Shown here piece after piece: positions 1-7,386 of a stretch of DNA of 63,120 bases. Position numbers and translations under genes: made by a program. Location of the stretch: NCBI RefSeq assembly GCF_001408515.1, contig NZ_CYPR01000085.1:1-63120 (forward strand), read 5' to 3'. The notes under the pieces were generated by a model. That model did not search any database, was not told the origin of the DNA, and saw only the letters and a program-made list of their open reading frames with translations. The DNA is from Jannaschia seosinensis (lineage in GTDB: Bacteria; Pseudomonadota; Alphaproteobacteria; Rhodobacterales; Rhodobacteraceae). The stretch's first letter is position 1. Each line of letters opens with the position of its first letter.

Positions 1-333
1 TCCGCCCGCGGCCAGGCCGAGAACCACATCAAGGCGTGGAAGGCCCACCTCGCAGCAGACCGGACGTCGTGCTCGAAAGCCAACGCCAACCAGATGCGCC
101 TGATGCTGCACGGCTGCGCCTACTGGATTTGGTGGAAGCTTCGCGCGGCTTGCCTGAAACGTTCACCATGGCGCCGCGTCCAGTTCGACACGCTGCGGCT
201 GCATCTCGTCAAGCTGGCCGCCACCATCGTCGAAAAGAAGACCCGGATCATCGTGACCCTGCCGGCATCGTGTCCCCGAAAGGGACTTCTCCTCCTTCTC
301 TTCGACGCCCTCGCCCCACCGAAAACAGCCTGA
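1..333 (+). pseudogene. IS1380-family transposase, C-terminal fragment
   Basis: The reading frame is open from the first base and ends at TGA 331-333, giving about 110 residues. It opens with SARGQAENHIKAWKAHLAAD, the 'GQxENxIKxxK...L..DR.SC' region near the catalytic glutamate of IS1380 DDE transposases, followed by a basic C-terminal domain (LHGCAYWIWWKLR). The N-terminal half is off the window, so whether the gene is intact cannot be judged. It may be the same IS type as the truncated copy at 61027-61548, which ends well before this segment. Confidence 0.75.
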
Positions 334-480
334 CGCAAGCGCCCCGACAAATCCCGAAACATCAACCCGTATCGCCCAAGACCCAAGTCACCGGCCGGCA
401 TGCCAACCGGACGCAAACACCGGGTGCGCGCAAGAAAACCGAGACCGGGGAAACCATCCCACGGAGCACAAGTCCGCAGC

Positions 481-497
481 TTCATGAATTATGCGGG
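481..497. repeat. IS1380 terminal inverted repeat (right)
   Basis: ttcatgaattatgcggg; its reverse complement matches the IS1380 left end at 60920-60936 in 14 of 17 positions. It marks the outer border of the left-hand IS. Confidence 0.65.
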
Positions 498-507
498 TTA
501 GGCGCTC

Positions 508-1005
508 TTAGCCGCAGGGATCAGCAAGCACCTTCAGCAACGACCTAGCGGCGCCAGAGAGCGCGCCAATCAGCACACCGGTCAGAACGAGCGTCAGCAC
601 CCGGTCGCCCCCGCGCACCTCAGAGGTGACGTCCATAAGCACCGCAACGGCGGCAAGGCCACTCACGAAGGCCGGCAGCTGGTTCAACGCCACAGGAAAA
701 TACCCGCGAACGCGCCCAGACCGGCTCCCACGGAGACACCGAGGATGTCGGGCGACACGAGCGGGCTGCGAAAGAGCGCCTGATAGTTGGCGCCCGCCGC
801 CGCAAGGACCGCACAGACCAGACAGGCGCCGGCGATGCGCGGCAGGCGGATTTTCCAGACGACGATCCGGGCCTGTTCGACCGCGCCCGCCAAACGCTGC
901 GACGGTCTGGCCAAGCGTCAACCTGAACGATTCGATGAGAAGTGTGCCGAAGGCGAGCGCGGCCAGCGCGCAGGCAAGGGCCAAATTCAGTCTCGCGGTT
1001 GTTAC
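508..1005 (-). pseudogene. FecCD-type iron/siderophore ABC permease remnant
   Basis: Pieces of a FecCD/BtuC permease can be read only by switching frame. The N-terminus is hydrophobic (LALACALAALAFGTLLIES). A middle piece in another frame (914-684) contains GANYQALFRSPLVSPDILGV and then GAGLGAFAGIF, matching the conserved 'G...Q...RNPLVSPDILGVSSGAGLGA' stretch of the family. A third piece returns to the first frame and ends LTLVLTGVLIGALSGAARS...KVLADP. The total is too short for a permease (family about 330 residues), so there are frameshifts and internal or terminal deletions. The IS1380 end lies only 10 bases downstream, which suggests IS-mediated deletion of the 3' part. Confidence 0.7.
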
Positions 1006-1012
1006 GCAGATC

Positions 1013-1205
1013 TCATTCCGGCGGCTGGCCCTGGGCCCATTCCAGCAGATGGGCGATTTCCACATCGCCGGTGTTCGACCTGATACCAGGTCTCGTGGAA
1101 TTCCGCCGTCTCGTCGCACAGCTCCCCCCTCCCACCGTTCAGGGTAGAAGAGCCGCGCCATCCCCTTGAGACCCATCATACGGTTGAGCGACGGTAACCG
1201 ATTGA
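1013..1205 (-). pseudogene. Class I methyltransferase-like C-terminal remnant
   Basis: Reading the minus strand with two frame corrections gives RLPSLNRMMGLKGMARLFYP, then DETAEFHETWYQVEH, then DVEIAHLLEWAQGQPPE and a TGA at 1015-1013. I read this as the tail of a SAM-dependent methyltransferase of the kind that accompanies some siderophore/metal ABC operons in Rhodobacteraceae; the family call is from memory and is tentative. The stop sits directly in front of the decayed permease, as in an operon. The 5' part has been lost at the junction with the IS5-type element. Confidence 0.4.
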
Positions 1206-1343
1206 TCCGGCCGAACGACGCGGTGGCAGGAAGGTGCCCCCCCGACTGCGCCCGACCTCCCTACCACGCTGCGGAAAAACCCGCCGGTGGACGCCGGATC
1301 CGGGACATGGTTCGCTTTTTCTGGCGGTTGGCAGGAGGCGATC

Positions 1344-2455
1344 ATGCGCGGAATGGACGAGACGAGCGGGTCGCTGTTCGGCTATGTCGACTTTGAGGAT
1401 CGCATTCCGGCAAGTATCCGCTCCGCAAGATCCGGCAGATCGTCAACGACGCTTGGGTCAGCCTCGATCCCGAGTTCGACCAGCTCTGTTCGGTTGAGGG
1501 CCGGCCCTCGATTGCGCCTGAACGGCCGATCCGGGCCAGCCTGCTCCAGATCCTCTTCTCGATCCGCTCCGAGCGGCCGTTGATGGAGCAGATGCAGTAT
1601 AATCTCTTGTTTCGCTGGTTCGTGGGCCTCGGCATCGGCGACCCGGTCCGGGGGGAAGGGCGTCAGCCCTGAACGGGCGAAGCCCCGGGCCGAAGGCCGG
1701 CGGTGTTCACGAAGAACCGGGACCGTCTGCTGACGACGGCGATGTCGCGCAGGTTCATGGCCGCCATTCTTGCCCATTCGGAGGTGAAGCCGCTGTTGTC
1801 GGACGCGCACGTCTCGGTCGATGACACGCTGATCAGGGCATGGGCTTGCATGAAGGGTTTTCAGCCAAAAGCCGATAACCGCGCCGCCGGACCGGGCGGA
1901 TGGCCCAGACGATCCGCCGCCGTCCTCGCCCTCCGACACCGATGCCGCCGAGTCCAGCCCCACCGGGATCGAGCCGATGCCCCGCAAGACAAGCCGCAGT
2001 CGAAATGCCGAAGCCGACGTTCGCGGACGGAAACGGTCGAATGCGACGCATGCCTCCGTGACCGATCCCTAGGCGCGTCTCTACGAAAACTCGCCCGGCG
2101 CCGGGGCCATCCTTTGCTTCATGGGCCATGCGCCGATGGAAAACCGTGACGGACCGATCGTGCAGGCGGAGGTCACGCAAACTGACGGCCACGCCGAGCG
2201 AAAGGCCGCATTGAAGATGGTCGACCGCCACGCCCCAGGCCCGACCTGGGCCGCCTCACACGCGGTGCCGACAAGGGATACGACAGCGCGGACTTCATCT
2301 GCGACCTTCGTCAGATGTGCGTCACGCCGCACGTCGCCCGCAAATCGCGCCATTGCGCGACAGACGGCCGAACGACCCGTCATTCAGGCGACGCCATGTC
2401 GCAGAAACGGCGGCAGAAGATCGAAGAGCCCTTCGGGTGGGCCAGGACGGTGGGC
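1344..2455 (+). pseudogene. IS5-family transposase, multiply frameshifted
   Basis: The frame opens MRGMDETSGSLFGYVDFEDR at 1344. After a frameshift near 1411 it continues IRQIVNDAWVSLDPEFDQLC and GRPSIAPERPIRASLLQILF, then SIRSERPLMEQMQYNLLFRW. It resumes at 1702 with VFTKNRDRLLTTAMSRRFMA and the DDE aspartate region HVSVDDTLIRAWA. Further shifted pieces include FMGHAPMENRDG, DKGYDSADFICDLRQMCVTP and KKIEEPFGWA(R)TVG-like sequence up to about 2455. This order is typical of IS5-group transposases. At 1651-1701 about 50 bases with three small hairpins interrupt the frame. The element cannot make a functional transposase. Confidence 0.8.
1651..1701. repeat. Three-hairpin cassette inside the IS5 pseudogene
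   Basis: Three short stem-loops follow one another: agggc-gtca-gccct (1657-1670), gggc-gaa-gccc (1675-1685) and ggcc-gaa-ggcc (1688-1698). The flanking codons read IGDPV before and VFTKNRD after, which are contiguous (apart from a few residues) in intact relatives. The cassette therefore looks inserted. It resembles a REP/BIME-like intergenic repeat, which is inference. Confidence 0.5.
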
Positions 2456-2742
2456 ACCTCGACCGTGCGGCCGGCGCTGTCGGTCACGGCACGCGCGGCC
2501 ATGTTCTCCAAGGCGAAGGCATGCGCGGTTGCGCCGCCCTCGATTTCTTGGCGCATGAGGCCCCAGGGTCAGAGGGCGGTGTCGACGGTCCTCCCGCTGC
2601 TCCTCTCGAACTTGGCGGCGACGTCTCCCAGAGCGGTCTTGAAGCTTCCTGCTGCGACCAAAGCGATATCGTCCTGAGCCAGTGCCGGTGCCGTGGCCAT
2701 CAGCGTGACCAAACCGATGATGGACATGATGGCAATTCGCAT
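2455..2742 (-). pseudogene. Periplasmic (ModA-like) substrate-binding protein remnant
   Basis: ATG at 2742 is preceded by a good ribosome binding site (tggaggaaaag). The product starts MRIAIMSIIGLVTLMATAPA, an evident signal peptide, then LAQDDIALVAAGSFKTALGD and VAAKFERSSGRTVDTAL, the N-terminal region of ModA-like extracellular binding proteins. An in-frame TGA at about 2568 interrupts it, after which LMRQEIEGGATAHAFA and later VTDSAGRTVEVP can be read. The latter motif is typical of the mature N-terminus of iron-siderophore binding proteins, so the remnant may join two binding-protein genes. It is cut off by the IS5-type element. Order and strand suit a single operon with the methyltransferase and permease remnants. 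Confidence 0.6.
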
Positions 2743-3213
2743 CGCGACTTTTCCTCCACTCGCGCCCTGCGAATTTGCCGCCGGTCAAACACCGCTCAAG
2801 CGGCCAATGAAACGATGCCTTGGGTTGCGGAAACTCTGCATAGAAGTTGATGCACGAAAGGCTCGCCTGTGTGGTGGCATCTGGCTGGCCGTTATTTCCA
2901 TCGGCTTTTCGCCGGTCAATCGGCTTTGTTCAGGACGTCTGTGATGGATGAAATTTCGAATTCATTGCGCTTGCTCCAATCCTGAGCAGCCATCCTTGGC
3001 CTGCGGTGTCACCACTATGCGCTCCGGGACAGACGGGCATAAACTTCCTTCACCGCACTCCGAAACGGCGCCGCACCTCCTGAGAGGACATTGCTTCCCA
3101 AAGCACCGAGCGATGTGCGATCTGAGAGCGAAGACGACGACGCCGACATCGCCCCCTTTCGCGTGGGGCGCGCCGCCTCTAACCGTTGCTCGAGATCGAG
3201 CAGGGACGGGCGC
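2743..3213. other. Intergenic region, no gene seen
   Basis: The roughly 470 bases between the decayed binding-protein gene and the heme-oxygenase-like gene show no convincing reading frame. They must hold, or have held, the divergent promoters of both. An A/T-richer patch lies at 2840-2990. I see no clear -35/-10 pair or iron-regulator box. Confidence 0.4.
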
Positions 3214-3753
3214 ATGAACCTTCGGGACAGGCTGCGGACGGGAACGCGCAGGGCTCAGGATTCGGCGGCGCAGGCCTATGGCCGGCTTGATGTGAGCGGG
3301 GCGGACGGGCTTGCCGCCTTTCTGTCCGCGCATCTCGACACCGTCGCGGCGCTGCTCGGCGCAAAGGGTAAAGCGGCGCCGCCCCCTGCGATGGTGACGG
3401 CGCGTGCGGCGCTGGATGCGGATCTTGCGGCGCTCGGCCGGGCGGCGGATCCGGTGAAACGCCGCCTGCCCGACCCGGACGATGCGGTGGCGCGCGAATG
3501 GCTGTGGCACGCGATGCAGATGGGCTTGCGCCCGGCGGCGCGGGACCGGGCGATCGCGGCGGATACCGATCCGGCCCTTGGGGATGCGGGGCATTACCTG
3601 AGCCTGCCGCGCGACGTTGCAGGATTCCGCACGCTCTGTTCGATGCTGGAGGCCGAGCCGGGTTACGGCGCGCAGGCGGACCGGATCCTGGCCGCCGCGA
3701 ATGCCTGGTTCGTCCTGTTCGAGACCGCCGCCCACGACCGCGCCCGGCGCTGA
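3214..3753 (+). CDS. Divergent heme oxygenase-like protein
   Basis: The product is 179 residues, with ATG chosen at 3214 because MNLRDRLRTGTRRAQDSAAQ matches the start of short BphO/HemO-type heme oxygenases ('LRDRLR..T...H...D'). The fold assignment rests on this start, on GRLDVSGADGLAAFLSAHLD (helix 2 pattern) and on the C-terminal helix. The proximal heme-ligating histidine expected at residue 15 is Gln, and the usual distal 'EGSxLGG' helix reads WHAMQMGLRPAAR. It may therefore not bind or cleave heme as canonical enzymes do. It sits beside the remains of a metal-uptake operon and a heme-biosynthesis cluster. The frame stays open upstream to 3091, but that part does not look coding. Confidence 0.5.
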   Translation: MNLRDRLRTGTRRAQDSAAQAYGRLDVSGADGLAAFLSAHLDTVAALLGAKGKAAPPPAMVTARAALDADLAALGRAADPVKRRLPDPDDAVAREWLWHAMQMGLRPAARDRAIAADTDPALGDAGHYLSLPRDVAGFRTLCSMLEAEPGYGAQADRILAAANAWFVLFETAAHDRARR

Positions 3754-3819
3754 CGGCTTTTCCTGACGGAGCGGGCGGATTAGGTCCCTGCGGAACAATC
3801 ACGCAGGAAAGGCGGGACG

Positions 3820-5250
3820 ATGCAGGACGGACAGGCGCGAATCGGATTGATCGGGCTCGGGACGATGGGTGCGGCGTTGGCCTCGAACATCGCGGAGAAG
3901 GGCTTCGAAGTCGCCGTCTTCAACCGCACCACGCAGGTGACGCGCGAATTCGTCGCCGATGCCGGGGATCTGGCGGCGCGCATGGTGCCGACCGAGACGC
4001 TTGAGGCACTGGTCGCAGCCATCGCCCCGCCCCGCGCGATCATCCTGATGGTGCCGGCCGGGCAGCCGGTGGACGACCAGATCGCGGCGCTGCGCCCGCT
4101 TCTGGATGCGGACGACCTGATCATCGATTGCGGCAACGCCAATTTCCACGAGACCGACCGCCGCGTGGCGGAGGCGACCGGCCCCTTTCTCGGCGTCGGC
4201 GTCTCGGGCGGGGAGGAAGGCGCGCGTCACGGGCCGGCGATCATGGGCGGCGGCGATCCGGCGCATTGGGCCCGGGTCGAGGACATCATGCTGGCCATTG
4301 CGGCGCACCACGGGGACGAGCCCTGCGCTGCGCTGGTCGGGCCGGAAGGGGCCGGGCATTTCGTCAAGATGGTCCATAACGGCATCGAATATGCCGACAT
4401 GCAGATGATCGCGGAGGTCTACGGCATCCTGCGCGAGGGGCACGGCATGGGCTACGACGCCATTGCCGACGTATTCGCACGCTGGGACGAGGGGCCGCTC
4501 AAGAGCTACCTGATCGAGATTTCCAGCGCGGTCGCGCGGGCCCGCGACGTCGCGACGGGCGAGCCGCTGCTGAGCCAGATCATCGACGCGGCGGGCCAGA
4601 AGGGCACCGGCCGCTGGACCGCCATCGAGAGCCAGCACCTGATGACCCCGATCCCCGCGATCGAGGCCGCGGTGGTCGCGCGCAATGTGTCGTCACGGCG
4701 CGAGGAGCGGGCACGCGGCGAGGCCATGTTCGGCGCGGCACCGGAACGGTTCGACACGCTCGACCACGACACGCTGGAGCGCGCCCTGATCGCCGGCAAG
4801 ATCCTGTGTTATGCGCAGGGTTTCGTGATGATCGCCGCCACCTGCGAGGCGCATGGCTGGGACATCGATCTGCCGCAGGTCGCGCGCCTGTGGCGGGAGG
4901 GATGCATCATCCGCTCGACGATGCTCGACGACATGGCGGCCGCGCTGGAGGCGCATCCGGGCGAGAATCTGATGCGCACGCCGTTCTTCGCGAACCTGCT
5001 GAAGGAAAACCACGGGGCGCTGCGCCGTGTGGTGGCGGAGGCGGCGCTTCACGGCCATCCAACGCCGGCGCTGTCGTCCGGGCTGGCCTATTTCGATGCG
5101 ATGCGCACCGCGCGGGGCACGGCGGCTCTGATCCAAGGACAGCGGGATTTCTTCGGGCTGCACGGGTTCGAGCACGTCAACGGCCTGTTCCACCAGCACG
5201 GGCCCTGGGCGCGCCAGACCGCGACGCCGAAGCACGAACCGAAGACCTGA
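3820..5250 (+). CDS. gnd: 6-phosphogluconate dehydrogenase (decarboxylating)
   Basis: Oxidises 6-phosphogluconate to ribulose 5-phosphate and CO2 with NADP+ in the cytosolic pentose phosphate pathway. The 476 residues equal the usual length of the long (dimeric) form. A Rossmann motif GLGTMG lies at residues 12-17; GVGVSGGEEGARHGPAIMGG and the catalytic helix GPEGAGHFVKMVHNGIEY (Lys183, Asn187) are intact, as is the C-terminal ALIQGQRDFFGLHGFE. The gene ends 16 bases from the convergent hemC stop, and the two share a hairpin. Confidence 0.95.
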   Translation: MQDGQARIGLIGLGTMGAALASNIAEKGFEVAVFNRTTQVTREFVADAGDLAARMVPTETLEALVAAIAPPRAIILMVPAGQPVDDQIAALRPLLDADDLIIDCGNANFHETDRRVAEATGPFLGVGVSGGEEGARHGPAIMGGGDPAHWARVEDIMLAIAAHHGDEPCAALVGPEGAGHFVKMVHNGIEYADMQMIAEVYGILREGHGMGYDAIADVFARWDEGPLKSYLIEISSAVARARDVATGEPLLSQIIDAAGQKGTGRWTAIESQHLMTPIPAIEAAVVARNVSSRREERARGEAMFGAAPERFDTLDHDTLERALIAGKILCYAQGFVMIAATCEAHGWDIDLPQVARLWREGCIIRSTMLDDMAAALEAHPGENLMRTPFFANLLKENHGALRRVVAEAALHGHPTPALSSGLAYFDAMRTARGTAALIQGQRDFFGLHGFEHVNGLFHQHGPWARQTATPKHEPKT

Positions 5251-5271
5251 GGGGGGCAGAGGCCCTCAGGT
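5245..5271. terminator. Shared hairpin between gnd and hemC
   Basis: acctgaggg (5245-5253) pairs with ccctcaggt (5263-5271) across a 9-base loop. The stem covers the stop codons of both convergent genes, so it can act as a two-way transcript end. No long T-run follows on either strand, so Rho-independent termination would be weak. Confidence 0.5.
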
Positions 5272-6207
5272 TCGCCAGTCGAAGAAGCCGGCTGGCGCGC
5301 GGCTTAGAAGATCGCGCGCCATCGCCTCGCCCAAATCCGCGCCCTCGCCCGTCGGGGCCTCGCCCGACACGGTCAGCACGTCGGAGCCGTCGGGGCGCAG
5401 GATCTCGCCACGAAAGGCCAGACGGTCGCCATCCAGTTCCGCAAGACCCGCAATCGGTGTCTCGCAGGATCCGTCGAGCGTGAGCAGGAACGCCCGCTCG
5501 CACGCGAGTTGCAGCCCGGTGGGGTGATCGTGGATCGCCGCCAGCATCTCGGCCATCAGCGTGTCGTCCGCACGCCGTTCGATCCCGATCGCGCCCTGCG
5601 CCACGGCGGGCAGCATGTCGCCGGGATCCATCGGCATGCGCGGAATCTCTGCCGCGCCCAGCCGGTGAAGGCCCGCCATGGCGAGGAACGTCGCATCGGC
5701 CACGCCGTCGCGCAGCTTGGCCATGCGCGTCTGGACGTTGCCGCGAAACTCCACGATTCGCAGATCGGGGCGGCGCAGCGCGACCTGCGCACGCCGGCGC
5801 AGCGACGAGGTGCCGATCGTCGCGCCGTGTTTGAGATCGGCGAGCGTCCGCCCCTGCGGCGTGATGAAGGCGTCGCGCACGTCCTCGCGCGGCAGGAGCG
5901 CGTCGATCACGAGGCCATCGGGCTGCAGCGTCGGCATGTCCTTCATCGAGTGGACGGCGAGGTCGATGCCGCCTTCGAGAAGGGCCGCCTCGATCTCGCG
6001 GGTAAAGAGACCCTTCCCCCCGATCTGCGACAGCGGACGGTCGAGCACCCGGTCGCCGGTCGTCTTGATGACGGCAATCTCGAAGGCGTCCTCCTCCAGA
6101 TCGAACGCCGCCATCAGCCGATCGCGGGTTTCGTGCGCCTGCGCGAGCGCCAGCGGCGAGCCGCGCGTTCCGATGCGGCAGGGGCGGTCAGGGCGGGGCA
6201 GATCCAT
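5266..6207 (-). CDS. hemC: Hydroxymethylbilane synthase (porphobilinogen deaminase)
   Basis: Polymerises four porphobilinogens into hydroxymethylbilane, the third step of tetrapyrrole synthesis. The 313-residue product from MDLPRPDRPCRIGTRGSPLA contains the family start 'IGTRGSPLALAQA', the signature SMKDMPT, TSSLRRRAQ (substrate-binding arginines) and the cofactor-attachment Cys in DGSCETPIAG (about residue 248). A start ten codons upstream (6237) is possible but lacks conservation. It is divergent from hemE, with about 87 bases between the two starts, so the pair can share a control region. Confidence 0.95.
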   Translation of the reverse strand: MDLPRPDRPCRIGTRGSPLALAQAHETRDRLMAAFDLEEDAFEIAVIKTTGDRVLDRPLSQIGGKGLFTREIEAALLEGGIDLAVHSMKDMPTLQPDGLVIDALLPREDVRDAFITPQGRTLADLKHGATIGTSSLRRRAQVALRRPDLRIVEFRGNVQTRMAKLRDGVADATFLAMAGLHRLGAAEIPRMPMDPGDMLPAVAQGAIGIERRADDTLMAEMLAAIHDHPTGLQLACERAFLLTLDGSCETPIAGLAELDGDRLAFRGEILRPDGSDVLTVSGEAPTGEGADLGEAMARDLLSRAPAGFFDWRT

Positions 6208-6227
6208 CGCAGTCTCCGGCGGTCGAG

Positions 6228-6259
6228 TTGACACCACCTGCCTGCCACGACAGGTCGTG
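6228..6259. promoter_or_regulatory. hemC-hemE divergent control region: -35-like box and palindrome
   Basis: A ttgaca hexamer lies at 6228-6233 on the plus strand, and a perfect inverted repeat cacgac-ag-gtcgtg follows at 6246-6259, about 40 bases before the hemE start. The palindrome lies where the -10 region would be and so looks like an operator. The protein that might bind is unknown; the sequence does not fit the FnrL consensus TTGAT-N4-ATCAA. Confidence 0.4.
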
Positions 6260-6294
6260 TCCAGACCCGGCCCTGTTCCAGATCGAGAGCTTTC

Positions 6295-7326
6295 ATGACC
6301 AAGCCCCTGATGCGTGCCCTTGCGGGCGAAACGCTACCCGTGCCGCCGGTCTGGATGATGCGGCAGGCGGGGCGCTACCTGCCGGAATACCGCGCGACGC
6401 GGGCGAAGGCGGGCGACTTCCTTTCGCTGTGTTACAATCCCGACCTCGCCACCGAAGTAACGCTGCAGCCGCTTCGGCGTTTCGATTTCGACGCGGCGAT
6501 CCTGTTCGCCGACATCCTTCTGGTGCCGCAGGCGCTGGGTGCGGATCTGTGGTTCGTCACCGGCGAGGGTCCGCGGCTGTCGACGGTGACGGGCGCGGCG
6601 GATCTGGCGCGGCTGAAGCGGGCGGAGGACGTGCACGAGACGCTCGCCCCGATCTACCAGACGGTTCGCAACCTGTCGGGCACCCTGCCCCGCGACGTCG
6701 CGCTGATCGGGTTCGCCGGGGCGCCGTGGACGGTGGCGACCTACATGATCGCCGGGCGCGGCACGCCGGACCAGGCGCCCGCTCATGCGCTCAAGGACGA
6801 CGACCGGGCCACGTTCGAGGCGCTGATCGACCTGCTCACCGAAGCCACGGTGGAATATCTGTCGGCCCAGATCGACGCCGGCGCGGAGGTTGTGAAGTTG
6901 TTCGACAGCTGGGCCGGATCGCTGTCGGGCGAGGATTTCGCGCGATATGCGTTGGCCCCGGCCAAGCGGATCGTCACGGCGCTCAAGGCACGGCATCCCG
7001 GCGTGCCGGTCATCGTCTTCCCGCGCGAGGCGGGAGAGGGATATTTGGGCTTCCATGCCGCGACCGGAGCGGATTGCGTGGCGGTCGACAATTCGGTCGA
7101 TGCGGAATGGATCGCGCAGCACGTCCAGCCCGACGGCTGCGTGCAGGGCAACCTTGCCTCGTCCCACATGGTGACCGGGGGCGATGCGCTCGTCTCCGAG
7201 GTGCGGCGGATCCGTGACGCGCTGTCGAATGGGCCGCATATCTTCAATCTCGGCCACGGGATCACGCCCGACGCCGATCCCGACAATGTGGCACTGATGG
7301 TCGAGACCCTGCGCGAGAACGGTTGA
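6295..7326 (+). CDS. hemE: Uroporphyrinogen decarboxylase
   Basis: Decarboxylates the four acetate side chains of uroporphyrinogen III to give coproporphyrinogen III. The 343 residues match the family length. The N-terminal signature [17 protein letters not shown], the substrate-binding IGFAGAPWT, the FDSWAGSLS motif and the C-terminal [16 protein letters not shown] are all present. It is divergent from hemC and followed by a stem-loop at 7332-7351. With hemC and hemF close by, this is a tetrapyrrole cluster that supplies heme and possibly bacteriochlorophyll precursors. Confidence 0.96.
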   Translation: MTKPLMRALAGETLPVPPVWMMRQAGRYLPEYRATRAKAGDFLSLCYNPDLATEVTLQPLRRFDFDAAILFADILLVPQALGADLWFVTGEGPRLSTVTGAADLARLKRAEDVHETLAPIYQTVRNLSGTLPRDVALIGFAGAPWTVATYMIAGRGTPDQAPAHALKDDDRATFEALIDLLTEATVEYLSAQIDAGAEVVKLFDSWAGSLSGEDFARYALAPAKRIVTALKARHPGVPVIVFPREAGEGYLGFHAATGADCVAVDNSVDAEWIAQHVQPDGCVQGNLASSHMVTGGDALVSEVRRIRDALSNGPHIFNLGHGITPDADPDNVALMVETLRENG

Positions 7327-7331
7327 CGGGA

Positions 7332-7351
7332 ACGAGAGGCCAGCCTCTCGT
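7332..7351 (+). terminator. Stem-loop after hemE
   Basis: acgagagg-ccag-cctctcgt forms an 8-bp perfect stem with a 4-base loop, just after the hemE stop. The following sequence (gctcttcg) is only weakly T-rich, so it may be a transcript-stabilising end rather than a strong terminator. Confidence 0.45.
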
Positions 7352-7386
7352 GCTCTTCGAGATATTTCTGAAGCAGAGACGACATC

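Larger units (their letters stand above)
1..497 (+). mobile_element. IS1380-family element, right (3') end
   Basis: This is the 3' part of an IS1380-type insertion sequence whose 5' part lies outside the window. It holds the transposase C-terminus, about 150 bases of non-coding sequence, and a terminal inverted repeat at 481-497. That repeat (ttcatgaattatgcggg) is close to the reverse complement of the left end of the other IS1380 copy at 60920 (cccggataattcacgag). The next bases are ttag; the other copy is preceded by ctag, which suits the family's short 4-bp target duplications. Confidence 0.75.

Noticed and set aside
6208-6294. FnrL box controlling hemC/hemE
   Set aside because: TTGACACCACCTG lacks the second half-site; only the unrelated palindrome at 6246-6259 is convincing.
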